From Eublepharis macularius (lineage: Eukaryota > Chordata > Lepidosauria > Squamata > Eublepharidae): 64,000 bases of DNA. Shown piece by piece: positions 24,091 through 36,500 of this stretch (the stretch's first letter is position 1; the number at the start of each line of letters is the position of its first letter). The notes under the pieces are model-generated. The model was not told the origin of the DNA and did not search any database. It saw nothing but the letters and a program-made list of their open reading frames with translations. The stretch lies in assembly GCF_028583425.1 (NCBI RefSeq), contig NC_072793.1:65291028-65355027 (forward strand), read 5' to 3'. The translations under genes and the position numbers were made by a program.

Positions 24091-25320
24091 ATGAACAGCT
24101 CTATGGCTCAACTAGTCCGGTACGCGGGAGGCTACGAACCCCAAGATTCCAAGGAGTGGAAGGTGATCATCCCAGCCTTTTTAGGAGTGATCTGCCTAGC
24201 TGGCTTTGCAGGGAATGCATGCGTGATTGGGATCCTACTGTACAACTCAAAGAAAGGGAAACCATCCATGATCCACTCCTTGATCCTTAATCTCAGCTTG
24301 GCAGACCTGCTCCTTGTCCTCTTTGTTGTGCCCTTCAGGGCAGCTGCTTACTCAAAAGGATCCTGGTACCTGGGTTGGTTCCTTTGCAAAACCTCTGATT
24401 GGTTCCGACATGTTTGTATGACAGCGAAGAGCTTGACCATCGCTGTAGTAGCCAAGACATGCTTTATGTATGCAAATAACCCAGCTAAACAGGTCAACAT
24501 TAAGTGGCACACCATCTGTGCTGTCCTCTTGGCTATTTGGCTGGTGGCCTTGGGAACTCCACTGCCCTTGTGCTTCTTCAGCAACCTCTTAGAGCCAGAG
24601 GTAGGCTCTGCTTTATGCATCATGATGATTCCAGACCAGGCTCATGAGTTTATGTCAGTTTTTGTCAAGCTCTATCCCCTGCTGGTATTTTGTGCTCCCC
24701 TCGCCTTTGCTTTCTTTTATTTCTGGAGAGCTTACGGCAGATGCCAGCGGAGGGGGACTAAGACGCAAAACCTAAGGAATCAGATCAGATCCAGGTGCCT
24801 CACTATGATGCTTCTAAGCGTTACGATCACCTCTGCATTGATGTGGCTGCCGGACTGGGTATCTTGGTTGTGGTTCTGGCACCTGAATAAGGATGGGCCT
24901 GCTCCCCCACAAGGATTCATGGCCACCACCCAAGTCTTGATGTTTGCCATCTCTTCAGCCAACCCTCTTATCTTTGTACTTATGTCTGAAGAATTCAGAG
25001 AGGGTTTCAAAGGTTTGTGGAAAAGGCTTACACTGAAAAAACCTCTGCCTGCTCCAGAATGTCAAGAGGAAACAGCAGCTGATAACTTGGAGAATCTCCC
25101 CGATTCTGTTCCATCACCGGAGTCTGTGGCTTCTGATCAAGAGACAGAGCCCCCATCTGTACTCCATACCACAGAAAGCATGGAAATCAAGAAAGAGATG
25201 CCAGTTTTGCCAGATGTTGAGCAATTTTGGCATGACAGAGAAGCAGTCCCTGATGCTCAAAACAATGACCCTATTCCTTGGGAACATGAAGAACAAGAGA
25301 CAGTAGGTAGTGATCAATAA
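24091..25320 (+). CDS. GPR151: GPR151, orphan class A G-protein-coupled receptor
   Basis: A 409-residue intronless receptor, close to the 419 of the human protein as I recall it. GPR151 is a galanin-receptor relative known for expression in habenular neurons; its ligand is not settled. Seen: Asn-2 in an NSS glycosylation site, helix 1 at about 25-51 with the conserved GN (Asn-42), helix 2 NLSLAD (Asp-72), the helix 3 Cys-99, a WLPDW motif in helix 6 and SANPLIF in helix 7. The DRY motif is absent: where it should lie the chain reads KTCFMY, as in human GPR151 (KVCFMY). NPxxY is NPLIF. The tail has the family signatures LPDVEQFWH and NDPIPWEHE. The start is fixed by an in-frame TAA eight codons upstream and an A at -3 (caccATGa). 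It runs tail-to-tail with TCERG1, as in mammals. Confidence 0.97.
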   Translation: MNSSMAQLVRYAGGYEPQDSKEWKVIIPAFLGVICLAGFAGNACVIGILLYNSKKGKPSMIHSLILNLSLADLLLVLFVVPFRAAAYSKGSWYLGWFLCKTSDWFRHVCMTAKSLTIAVVAKTCFMYANNPAKQVNIKWHTICAVLLAIWLVALGTPLPLCFFSNLLEPEVGSALCIMMIPDQAHEFMSVFVKLYPLLVFCAPLAFAFFYFWRAYGRCQRRGTKTQNLRNQIRSRCLTMMLLSVTITSALMWLPDWVSWLWFWHLNKDGPAPPQGFMATTQVLMFAISSANPLIFVLMSEEFREGFKGLWKRLTLKKPLPAPECQEETAADNLENLPDSVPSPESVASDQETEPPSVLHTTESMEIKKEMPVLPDVEQFWHDREAVPDAQNNDPIPWEHEEQETVGSDQ

Positions 25321-25346
25321 AACTGAAGCAGATAGCTTAAAAGGCA

Positions 25347-25352
25347 AATAAA
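25347..25352 (+). promoter_or_regulatory. Candidate polyadenylation signal of GPR151
   Basis: AATAAA lies 27 bases after the stop codon, followed by a T-rich stretch. A longer 3' UTR using a later signal is possible. Confidence 0.45.
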
Positions 25353-26724
25353 AATTGTTATAATTTTGTTGCTTATTTGCGGATAATGCTGAGCTGGTAT
25401 TTGAGGTACGTAAAGTGTTGTTACATGGACCATATTAGTTTTACCTTTGCATGTGTTCAGTAAGGATTGGAATTTCTAAATTCATGTTATGTACAAAGAC
25501 TACAGAATTAATGGTTCCAGATATTTTGCTCTAAGGTTTTATTATGTATCTTATTTAAAATCCGTGTTCTGCACTTTCAGAAGGGTGATTTAAACTAGAC
25601 ATTTCAGAAGGAAAAATATTTAAATTGGTTAACAAAGTAGTTCTGCTTCACTAAGTAAGCTGAATGAAACATTGCATGATCTAACTATAAAGCAGGCATT
25701 GTGCTTATTTATAGTTCAAGTAACAAGTTTTGTATGTATTTGCTTCAAGTAAAAAGTTACTGCTCTGAACAAGCTTTGTTCAATGCAAAGGTGCAGAGCA
25801 AAAATGTAATTAGGTTCTTTTATTCATGAAAGAGAACGTTCCCCACATTTTCTTGTTATTATGACAACAGTATTTATTAAATGTACTGAAAGAAAAAGGG
25901 GGACACGTTGTTCTGATAACTGATCTTATTGTTTTAAACTGTATTATAGTTGTACAAAAATGAAAAGTCAGGTTGATATTTTAAGCACAGAGGTCTGTGC
26001 TAATTAAGTAGACATTTTTTCTGTGTTCATTGAATGCATTATACTTTTTTGGACTATTACAGAATGTTTGCAGCTGACAAGCAAGGCTAGTTTGATACCA
26101 TTCAAGAGCAAAACAGTCACTTCAGTTACAACATACAAAGATTTCACCTAAATACACAACTGTAAAGAGTTTTGCAAAAATACATCACTTAGATTAGCTA
26201 GATTTAATTTTGCACTGTATTTTAATATATTTGTTTAATATGTTTGTATCCAGCAAATTGTAAGTGAAGTTGCTCTTGCAAGGCTTTCCTGCCTTCTTTT
26301 TCTTGTGGCAACCTCAGCCCCTCCCTCAAGCTTCTAGAAATGCTGCTATATTTTCCTTTCTGCATTAAATTTCAATTTTGCAAATAATTACAATATAGAG
26401 AACAAAATTAGCCTTTTCCCAATGTCAGCCAACATGCATTCTCCAACACAGCTTCTAAAAACATCTATTTCTACATGGTTGAATTGACTCCAGCAAACCA
26501 GCTTTTTGAAAGGGACAGAACTTTTAGTCCTATTTACTTACGTACATTTTGTAAAGTGATTCAGGTGCAACCGCTCATACAACAGAAGCTAAGGGGTTTA
26601 CCTACTTACATAGAAACAGCTGTTCTCATTGCAATCATTCGTATTTGGACAATGTAATTATTTTTCCATCATGCTTCTGTTGTTGATAGAACTGAAATGG
26701 ATAGAACTTAAGTGATGCAAGCTC
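25353..26724. other. Convergent intergenic DNA, possible extended GPR151 3' UTR
   Basis: AT-rich, repeat-poor and without frames over 60 codons. It is the least repeat-laden stretch outside the exons, so it could include a longer 3' UTR or conserved non-coding DNA. I cannot tell which. Confidence 0.4.
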
Positions 26725-27160
26725 TTTGAAATGAATTGGAACATAGTTCTTCTTGGAGAGGTTCCCAATGCATTATGCCCCACCAGTTAAGAACTGGCCA
26801 GTATTTTGTCAGCCTAAGCAGCTGCACTGTGTGGTCCAAAATAGCAGCTCAAAGACACACAGGGGACTGTAAGGACTTGCAGGGATCATCTAATTTTCCC
26901 TCCCACAATTTCCTTTTTCCTGAACGCCCCATCAGCCAACCTGATTCTATCTCCCTTCTTGAGTTTTTCCTCCTTCCCTACCCATGGCAGCCTCTGGTGG
27001 TCATACTGTGCTAGTTGCCAGCCAGTCCAAGATTCATGGTGGGGATCTTGCAAGGACTTGAGGGGGCATCTCACTTTCCCCCATACTATTTTCTATAGTA
27101 TACTATACTATACTATATACCAGTATATAGTATACTATACTATAGTGTGACTTCCCCACA
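26725..27160 (+). repeat. Imperfect direct repeats
   Basis: Versions of ggacttg, agggggcatctcactttccc, and cacactattttctctttcc recur near 26870-26920, 27050-27095 and 27150-27185. A gtatactatac array separates the last two. Confidence 0.45.
27093..27145. repeat. AT-rich palindromic TATAC array
   Basis: Repeated tatac/gtata words around a central ataccagtatat make a self-complementary stretch. Confidence 0.85.
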
Positions 27161-27274
27161 CTATTTTCTCTTTCCCTCTTCCTGGCAACCTTATATTCTA
27201 AACTTTCCCTGCTTCCTTCTCTCTTTCCCCTCCACCAAAATCTTTTATCTGCTCCCCATCTTCAGCTATATTTA

Positions 27275-27465
27275 TTATTTACTTCCTTTCTCCACAATGG
27301 GGACCCAAAGCAGCTTACATAATTTCCTCTCCTCCATTTTATCAACCCCACGAAGGTTAGGCTGAATGTGTGACTTTGAAATGCAAGGGTAGAGTAAGCA
27401 TTTGAACCTAGGTCTCCCAGATCCTAATCTGGAACTCTACTACATACCACACTGGCTATTGTGAG
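27275..27465 (-). repeat. tRNA-related SINE, diverged
   Basis: Read on minus: ccagtgtggtatgtagtaga, tctgggagacctaggttcaaatg, then a body ending tgctttgggtccccattgtgg with a T/A-rich tail. It belongs with the older SINE type at 2037 and 60503. Confidence 0.6.
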
Positions 27466-27489
27466 GTTGCTACTACTGAACAGATAGCA

Positions 27490-27790
27490 AGCAGCTATGC
27501 CTGGATGAGTCATTCAAGTCGTGTGATAGCAAGCTGCCTGCTGGTTGCTGCTGAGTCTGGTCCCAATGAGTCCTTCCAAAGAGCCCTGCCCCTTTGCCCC
27601 AGACTTTTACTGACAGAAACCAAGGCTTGAAGGCCGGCAATACTGTTGCGGTTGCCTAGCAACAGCTCCTGAGAGCATTCTTTTCTTAACAGTAAAAATA
27701 GTGCTTCTGTCAATTTTGGAGAGTTTTAACCACCCATATATTTAAGATATTTTAAAGTTATTTAAGCACCCATATATTTTAAGATTTCTG
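27490..27790 (-). repeat. Unnamed dispersed repeat with X-box-like motif, copy 2
   Basis: The reverse complement matches 1775-1995 in order: a ctttaa lead, atgctctcag, the palindrome gttgctaggcaac (27652-27664), attgccggccttca, tttctgtcagtaaaag, ggcagggc and ggactcat. It is less decayed at the palindrome than copy 1. Confidence 0.55.
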
Positions 27791-28869
27791 ATTTTTATGC
27801 AAACCTGGGGCTTTTCTCAAGTTTGCGGAAAGATCTGTCTTGCCTGTTCATGGCCTCACTCTCCAGCTTTAAGTATTCAGAGATGGGGCCATGTTGAGAA
27901 TCAGATATACTGATAGGGTGATTGCATACAAATATATGCAGGGGAATAACAGCTGTGAATATACGCACCAGCACATTGTTATCATTGCAAGAGGTCCTGC
28001 AATGCTGCTATCTGATGCTTTATTTACATCCCTAAAAATACTATTATCCTAGATGAACATTTGGATTGCATGAGAGTTGCAAAACATGCAAATGTAAATA
28101 TAAAGGCTGTTTTTAGTAAATGCACACGTTTGCTTGTGCAGAATACAACCTTTCACTGATAAGACTATGCTTAATCCTTGCTTTTAATTTGATTGTAACT
28201 GTACTGGTTTATTATTTGTGAAACCCTGTTTAGGTTCAATGATTTCCTTTTATTAATGGATGAATCTTCCACTGCAGAGAAGTCTTTCCTACAATGGAAG
28301 TCTTCAGCTAATGAAATATTCCGCATTGTGGAATGCGACTGGATGTTTCATAGGCTTATGCCACTGGTTTTCAATTGAGCTGTTCCATCTTGCATTAGTT
28401 GTGCAAGTGCTATATTTGATACAACCACAGTAATAATGGCTGCCTATCTCATTTTTCCTCTTTAGATGCAGGTTCATAAAATTAAACTGTTAGCAAAGAT
28501 AAGATTCAAGTTGTGAATGTTCTGACTACTTCAAAATACAATGCTGATGTCCAATGGTAAGCATCTTTATAGTGGTGATTCATGGGAAACATCCAATCAT
28601 CCTTTGAGAAATATAGTTCAAAGAGTTGTGTATGAACAAGTTTTAAAAAGACAAAGGTTTGTAAATGTATAACAATCTATGGCAAATAAACCCATGGATA
28701 CTTAACAGTGAGAACATTTTGAAGAAAAGACCCTGATGAAAGGCACTTATTTTGGCTCGTATAAGTGTATGCTTATTATACATTTTAAAATAAGCAATTG
28801 AGACTATAGTGCTCTGTAGTTCAAGCCTCTTCCTTGCCTTTAGATTGAAGCTACTAGAGCCTCCAATTA
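27791..28869. other. Intergenic, nothing recognised
   Basis: AT-rich, no frame over 60 codons and no named repeat. Confidence 0.45.
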
Positions 28870-29086
28870 GTAGCCAGATATTGTGGTAGAAAGTGCTGTC
28901 AAGTCCCAGGTGAATTATTGCGACTCTATAGTTTTCAAGGCAAGAGATGAACAGAAGAGAGTTGCCACTGTCTGTCTCTGCATAGTGACCCTGGACTTTT
29001 ATGGTGGTTCATCCAAGTACTAAGCAGGGCAGAGGCTGTTTACCTTCTGAGATCTGATGAGATCAGGCCAGCCTGGGCCATTTTTT
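28870..29086 (-). repeat. 5S rRNA-derived SINE
   Basis: On minus the first 95 bases follow 5S rRNA: cctgatctcatcagatctca, gaaggtaaacag, ccctgcttagtacttggatg. These include the internal promoter region. A non-5S body follows (cagagacagacagtggcaac, cttgccttgaaaactata, gtgacttgacagcac... read on minus). Confidence 0.78.
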
Positions 29087-29419
29087 CAAGGCAGCCAAAT
29101 GCAGCCCAGCAAATAAACAAATTAGCCTCATGTAAGGAAACCATACACATTTAAAGACACAACAAATCAGAAAGGAGCTGTAACAGTAATGAGAGTAGGA
29201 TCCTACAGTGTCTAATCTTTAAAGGCAAAACCTGAATGATACTATGGTACAGTTGTATAACTATATTACATTTGGGCACAACTATAATGTTCTGATATCT
29301 ATAATACTTTAGATATGCCACAATTAACCTCAAACTATTCCAGGCCATATGAGTGATTGCCAGACATGCAAAATAATAATTCAATTAGAAGGTAATAAAC
29401 CATTACTAAGCATATACAA

Positions 29420-30369
29420 TCCTTATATAAAAAGGGTTGGTTTATTGTCGTTCAAATACACAAATTGAACAATCCCAACATTTCAAAATTAAACTTTAGA
29501 AACACAAGTTTAACATTCAAAACAGGAATATAGTTTACAAGAAATATTCAGAAGGAAAATCCACAGTCTAATTCAGAGGTTGGTAGAGATCACTTTATAG
29601 TAAATAAAACTGTTTTTTAATAACCGTGCTATCCTGGGAAGAAACACTTGAATGTGTGTGTGTGTGTGTATTTCCAATTTACAGCAAAAACATTACCAGA
29701 CTACTGGGTAAAGCAACTTGATTGTGCCTATAATGGGGGTGGGGGATCAAAGCAGGCCTGTGAACAAGATCAAAAGGTGTTTATTCAATTTGGTATCTGC
29801 AAGGTTCATTCTCCTCTCCTGCTCGATCTGACATTAATGGAGTTATTCCTGATTTATGTAAAAAAGGCCACATGAGTAGAGAATTAGGCCCTATATTTTC
29901 AGGTTTGTGGAAGGAGCTACTGTGGCCTTCAGCAGTCAATAGTTTAATCATCAGAGTGCCTGACCTTGGACTCCCATTAGGACATCTGCAGTACTCTAGT
30001 AGTTTTTAACTTCAGACCACAAACATCAATCATCCCAAGGCTTTCACACATAACACTGCTGAGAATGACTCCAAATGCTACCAACATCCACATCTTGTAC
30101 ACAGATATATCATTGTTCTAGGACCTAAAAATCACTGGATATAGCTGCATGGTTAGAATATTTGTCAGTCATGCAACAAAGAGAAAAAGCATCAATAATG
30201 CAAATATTCTCTTGTACAGCAACTGCTTTATGTTCACAAACGCTGCTTTTTCTTTGCTTCTTGGATGGTTTTGCAGTAAGTTCATGGTAATGTATATGAT
30301 TAAATCTGACAGATGGCTCATGCAAGCTTCTTGACTTAACAGATACTCTTACTCAAGAGTGCATTAGAA
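29420..30369 (-). other. TCERG1: Probable TCERG1 3' UTR
   Basis: Sequence downstream of the TCERG1 stop on minus. It contains a (TG)n/(CA)n run at 29653-29669 and candidate poly(A) signals. No SINE or LINE lies inside it, unlike most stretches this long here, which fits transcribed and selected sequence. The far end is a guess set by the signal at 29441. Confidence 0.4.
29441..29446 (-). promoter_or_regulatory. Candidate TCERG1 polyadenylation signal
   Basis: AATAAA on minus, 0.93 kb past the stop. Another AATAAA lies at 29780-29785. Which one is used cannot be told from sequence alone. Confidence 0.35.
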
Positions 30370-30571
30370 TTATTTTGTTGTTCGTCTTGTAGGCTCTGAA
30401 GCTGTGGGTGGTGGAGGGGGACCTCTGCGATCTAAGTCATCTACATAGGACACGATAAGTTTGCGTCTCTCTTCTGGCACACAGTCAAGTACCAAATAAC
30501 GTTTGTCATTCTGTAATATCTTTTCGATATCCTTCAGATGCTGGTCAGATTCTTGAATCAACTTTTTGGAT
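30370..30571 (-). CDS. TCERG1: TCERG1 last coding exon: end of FF6 and C-terminus
   Basis: Acceptor tttaatttcag. Reads [14 protein letters not shown] to the C-terminal [11 protein letters not shown] and stop TAA at 30370-30372. The first base completes an Arg codon split by the intron. Confidence 0.97.
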
Positions 30572-33500
30572 CTGAAATTAAATGTGGGGTTATCGTCATG
30601 AAAATAGTTAGGCGCTAGATAAGTTGCGAAGATTCAAGTAGGTAAATGCCCCATAGCAATTCCACCCACCACAGCAATGCCAACCTATAGCAATTCCACC
30701 CACCAGCACATGGAGAAAGTTTTGTAGTGGAATGTCTGACCCAGGACTTAAGGGGTCATCCATTCTGAATAGAGCTGCACTCCCTTGGAAGGAAGAGGTC
30801 TGTAGTTTAGGGGGTGTTCTTGGAACCAGCCAATTGCTGAATAAGCAGGCGGCAGTTATGGCCAGGAGTACTTTTTACCAACTGAAGCCTTTCCTGGGCA
30901 GAAAAGATCTAGCTACTGGGCTGCCTGCCCTGCTTATATCTAGATCAGATTATTGCAATGCACACTGTATGAGACTGCCCTTGAAAACGTTTCAGAAACT
31001 TCAATTGGTGCAGAATGTTACAAGCAGGAGGCCAACTGGAGTAGGTCACAGGGACAATATCACTCCAGCCTTGGCCCATCTACACTAGCTCCCAATGTGT
31101 TTCCAGGTACAATTCAAGGTCCTGGTGTTCACCTATATGGTTTGGACCAGCATACCTGAAGGACCATCTACTCCTGTACAAACCTAGCCAACTGGTCATC
31201 TACTGAGGCCCTGCTTTGGATGCCTGCACCTTCTGAGGTTAAGCAAGTGACAACCTAGGAGAGGGGCTTTTTGATCATGGCACCAAACTCTGGAACTTTT
31301 TCCAAGAGAGACTTGCCTGCCCCTTCTGTTGCCATCTTCTACCTGGCATTGTTTTGTATGGCATTCCCTCAGACATCTTCCTGCCCTATGCTTTAACTGT
31401 TGCTTTTTATGTCTTTGTATGTCTATTTTAGCTTGATTTTAGTTGTTTTAATGACATGTTTTTTATTTGGGTTTAATGGATTTTCAGATTTTTTAATTAT
31501 TTTTTAAAATTTGTTAGCCATCTTGATAGCTCTGATGAGGGCAGATAGGTGGAGTGTAAATAAAACTGTAATCAAATAAGCCAAATTGATCAAGGACTGC
31601 AATACCCCTCATCTGCAAACATATGTCTTCAGGTTAGAGGTGAGCCACTATGGCAGGGGTGTAAAGGGGTTTAAAAAACCCTTGTTTGGTGTAGTAGTTA
31701 AGACAGCGGGACTCTAATCTGGAGAGCCGGGTTTGATTCCCCACTCCTCCACTTGAAGCCAGCTGGGTGACCTTGGGCTAGTCACAGTTCTCTGGAGCTC
31801 TCTCAGCCTCTCCCACCTCACAGGGTGTATGCTGTGGAGATAATAATGGCATACTTTGTAAACCGCTCTGAGTGGGCATTAAGTTGTCCTGAAGGGCGGT
31901 ATATAAATTGAATGTTGTTGTTATTGTTATTATTCTGCTGTTAATGCTTGTATTGCAGGGGTCCCCAACCTTTTAAGCCTGCAGGCACATTTGGAGTTCT
32001 GACACAGTGTGGTGGGCGCAGAAACAAAATGGCTGTCACAAAATAGCTGCTATTTACCTTCAGTTTCAAAGTAAAGATCCTTGAGCTGTTGAAGCAGCTT
32101 TTGCCAAAGCAAAGTGTTAAAAATTCTGCACAGCCAATCAAATCTCCAATGGCCCACCCACTTTCTAGAAACATGTTGGAGACCCCTGCTGTACTGTATC
32201 AATTTTGGAGTGAAACAGAAAACTTCAATCTAAAGGGCTGCCAGCCTCTTTTAAAACGAACACTTAAAGGTACAAAAAAGAAAAAAGAGCGTATTTCAAA
32301 TTAAACACTACAGTTGAACAAAACTTGTTGAAAAATGAATTCCATTATCCCAGCTGTAGCCATCTACCTGAATGACATAAATTAAAAAATGATCACATTT
32401 GCTTCAAACTCTGTTTCTGTGGCAGTGACAATTTTGTAATCTGCTTACTGATTGTAAAGTTTTTTTTATCATACTTTTAATCCACCTTGGGCCCCTGTGA
32501 GAAAGGTGGACTACAAATGAAAATATTATTTTTATTAATACTTCAGAAAAATACTAACTGCAAAGGAAAAGAGGCAAATGATGTAGGACCTAATTAACTT
32601 TATTAGATTGTTTGCTCCTAGGACTGTTGCTAATCCATTTACACTAAATGAGTAATTTCAATAATTTCTAACATTTCTTGGCCTAAGCCAAACATTTCAT
32701 AAAATATAAATGCCCCAAATGAAGGTCTAGTTAAAATTTAATTTGGTATTCATCATGGAATTAGTTCAGATTTATCCCAAAGAAAAGAACATTCTCAAAT
32801 GATGGCCATCAAATATCTACATCCATAATTTGGGATGGTGTAATTTTTGGATATAAATGAAGCCCAGTTTTTCCCCCCACTTCAAAAATCTGCTCAAGCA
32901 TTTAATGGTCCAGTCTTACGCATATTAACTTGGAAGCAAGTCCTAGTGAAGGAAGCAACTTTCACTGAATTAAGATAGACTTATTCACAAGAAAGTGTAC
33001 ATTGGACTGCAGCCTATGAAAACTAGTTATATACTGCACATGAATATAAAAAGAAGCAGAAAATGGAATTTTGTGTGCTGCATCTAAATACATACCTGTA
33101 TGTTATAAATTTGGTCTCTTTCAAAAGTGTCCGGAAATCTGCTTTGGCTGTAATATATTTGTCTCTGATATACTCTTCAAACTCTCTCTGTTTTTTCTGT
33201 ATGAAATAAAACAGGAAGTAGTCATCAATACAACTTTAGGAGAGCAATTATTAGATGTCAAACCCATAAATTACATAACCTTACAAAGATCAAAGCAAGG
33301 GGAAAATAAACCTGGTTTTAACAACACATGGAAAACTTAAATCATCACCATGGGGCTTCTTACCCTGTCACTGGAAGAAAATTTAATACACCTGGGATCT
33401 TCTTTAATTATTTTCTTTACTTCTTTCCATGTTGATGTTAATGTAATCTTTTAAAAAAGACAAACAGAAACATTACAAGCTGCTATATGAGGAGCAACCA

Positions 33501-36500
33501 CACAGTGCTATTCTGAGAAACAGCCAGTACCTAACCTGACAGAACAAGTTCAAGTAATGGGCCCCAATCTATGCATGGAGACAAGTAACTGCAGCTAGCA
33601 TTAGAGGTTGTTCCATGCATGTTTATTGTTTTAAAAATATGAAGTATTTAATTCAGTAGAATGTAAATCAGTACATGCCACTGCTCATAAATAAGCATTT
33701 AACTTCATCCATATAGGAACAAGGTTAAATTGACAGAAACAGATTATTTCAATCTTCTTTATAGGTTTGCTTTTAAATTAGATTAGAATCAAATCAAATT
33801 AGAGTTGCTGCATAATATACTGCAAAGGGAAATGGGACTGATGCACATGTTCCTTACTGAAGTAAATGGGACAACTTGCTGCAAGACCCACCAATCTCAG
33901 TAGCATTCAGTAACCTCAGTATCTTTGGGCTGTGATTCAGGTTTACAGATATATACCAAAAATGTGCCTGACATTCCTACAGATCAATGAAAACATTTCT
34001 GAATAATAAAATGGCTGAAGTATAAGATGGGCCATATACCCTGAGCGTTTAACAGTATTGGATAAAAATAAACAGAAAAAATTATTTTTTATAATACAGT
34101 TTGAAGTGGTAAAAACTGAGTGAAATAACATCAAAAACAAAGTAACTTGAAGAATAGGGATGTAGGAAATAAAATTGCCCTGAATTTTCATTCCTAAAAA
34201 TGTTAAAGGTGATGCAGAAGCTAACAGGGATACGACTCCCTCCCTAATAACATCTTGATTCCCAGAGCAGTCTTTTAGCACAATTATGATGCGCTGCCAC
34301 TAGGGGTGTCTGGTTCAGATATCCAATTCAGGAAAAATTCCCGAATCAGACCCGATCCGTAAAGATTCGGGATTTCCAGATCATACTGGCCCCGATTTGG
34401 AAATCCCAAATCAAAACTTTCCGAAGAATTTGGAATGCCTCGGGGCTTAGTTTAAAGGGCTCCGCTGCTGCTTGCAAGCAGCGCCGGGGGCCTTTAAACA
34501 CCATCAAAAACAGCCTCCTACCTCCACCCCCACTTATCTTGGCCCCACGGTCGGTGGTGGCTCTGGCCCTCCTCGCCGCCCACAGGGCCGCGGAGAAGCG
34601 AGGAGGCAGTGCGGCAGGAGGCAGCAGAGGAGCTGGCTGGATCCAGGCTACGGCCAAGCGATGCTGCCACCGGAGCTGCCAAGGAGCGACACTGTTATTG
34701 CGGCCGCTGCCAGGCAGACGAGCAATGATGATAATGCGGCCGAGGAGCGACGCTGCCGCCAAGCGATGCCACGGCCGCTGTGGGCAAGTGACACTGCCGC
34801 CGCAGCCGCCACTGGGTGACACTGCCCCCGCCGCCGAGCAACGCTGTGGCCACTGCGGCCAAGCGATGCTGCTGCAGCAGCCGCCACCGAGTGATGCTGT
34901 CCCCACCGCCGAGCAACACCGCTGCCGCCACCGCTCAGCTGATCCCCCTCCCCCTCCAGCACAAGGTAAGTGGGTGGGGGGTGGGTTGCCTGGGGTGAGT
35001 GGGAGTGGAGGGGTTGCCCCGGGGGGGGGGGGGAGATGGGGGAGTCGCTTCAGTATGCTCCGAATATTTACGGAGCATACTGAAGCAAGTAAAATACAGT
35101 AATTCTGAAGCGGCTTGCTACTTCGGAATTATGGTATTCCCGAATTATTTTCCTGCTTTGGGTAAACCCGAAGCAACCTGGCCCTGCACACCCCTAGCTA
35201 CCACACAGCCAATTCAATTTGGTTAGGTAAAGAGACCACTATAGTCAAACAAAGCTAAAGTTTTGTCTTCAGAACATAAATACATAAAAAGAGCCATGCT
35301 GGATCAAGTCCAGCATTCTGTTGACACAGTGGCAAACTAGTTGCCTCTAGGAAGCCCAGAAGGATGACTGCATTCTCCTTCCTGTGTTACCCAGCAACTG
35401 ATATAAAGAGGCATACTACCCAAAGGGAGTAGATATCCATCACGACTAGCAGCCATCATGACTAGTAGCCACTGATAGCCCTATCCTCCATAAATTTGTC
35501 CACTCCCCTTTTAAAGCCTTCCAAGTTGGTGGGCATCACCTCATCTTGTGGCAGCGAGTGCCACAATTTAAAAATGCACTGTGTAAAGAAGTACTTCCTT
35601 TTGTCCGTCCTGAAACTCCCACCTCTCACCTTCAATGGATGACCCTGGATTCTAGTATGATGAAAGAGAGAGACAAGTTTCTCCTGTCCACTCTCTCTAC
35701 AACATGCATAATTCTATAGTCATCTATTATACCTCCCTCTTACTCTCTTTTCTCCTAAGCTAATCAGTCCTAAGCATTTTACCAAACTTCATACGGCAGT
35801 TGCTCTAGCCCCCTGATCATTTTGGTTACTCTTTTTTGCACCTTTTCAAACTCTATAATATCCTTTTTCAGGTGTGGTGACCAGAACTACATACAGTATT
35901 CCAATTGCAGTCTCACCACAGATTTGATAGTGCCAATTTTATTCTTGATTCCTTTTCTAATTATGGCCAGCATGGAATTTACCTTTTTCACAGCAGCCAC
36001 ACATTGGGTCGTTTTAATCAAATCATCATCCTCTACCACCTCAAGATTCTTTTCTTGGTCTGTTGCTGCTAAATTAGATCCCATCAAGGTATATGCGAAG
36101 TTGGGATTTTTTTACCCCAATATGCATCACTTTAAACTGAATCTCATTTGCCAGTTTAGAGCCCATTCCCTCAGTTTGGTGAGATCCCTTTTGAGCTCCT
36201 CACAAACGCTTTTTGTTTTACCCACCCCTAAATAATTTAATATCATCCACAATCTTGGCCACTTCACTATTCACCCCTAACTCCAGGGCATGTATGAACT
36301 AGTCACAATACAGATTCCTGCTCACATCCCTCCACTGTGAGAACTAACCATTTATTCCTTGTCTTCTTATCACATGGCTGTGAAGTCTGCTCAGGATTCT
36401 TTGGTAAGGGACTTTGTAAAAAGCCTTTTTGAAATCCAAATAAACAATGTCTACCTGCTTATTCCTCAACACATATTTACTGACACTTTCAAAGAACTCT

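Larger units (their letters stand above)
30572..33095 (-). other. TCERG1 last intron
   Basis: About 2.5 kb holding an L2 fragment, a SINE and a short hAT element, all listed separately. A word tagcaattccacccacca is doubled near 30653 and 30690. The rest (32190-33095) is unclassified AT-rich DNA. Confidence 0.85.

Noticed and set aside
24348-24623. 91-codon minus frame inside GPR151
   Set aside because: Shadow of the receptor coding sequence.
28990-29086. 5S rRNA-like sequence
   Set aside because: Only part of 5S with changes, joined to a SINE body, so it is a retroposon and not an rRNA gene.
31681-31760. tRNA-like sequence with a B-box
   Set aside because: It is the head of a SINE with body and tail, not a foldable tRNA gene.
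34346-35102. Frames of 186 and 187 codons on both strands over GC-rich DNA
   Set aside because: They overlap each other in several frames, have no domain, consist of Ala/Arg/Gln-rich repeats and lie inside a hAT element.
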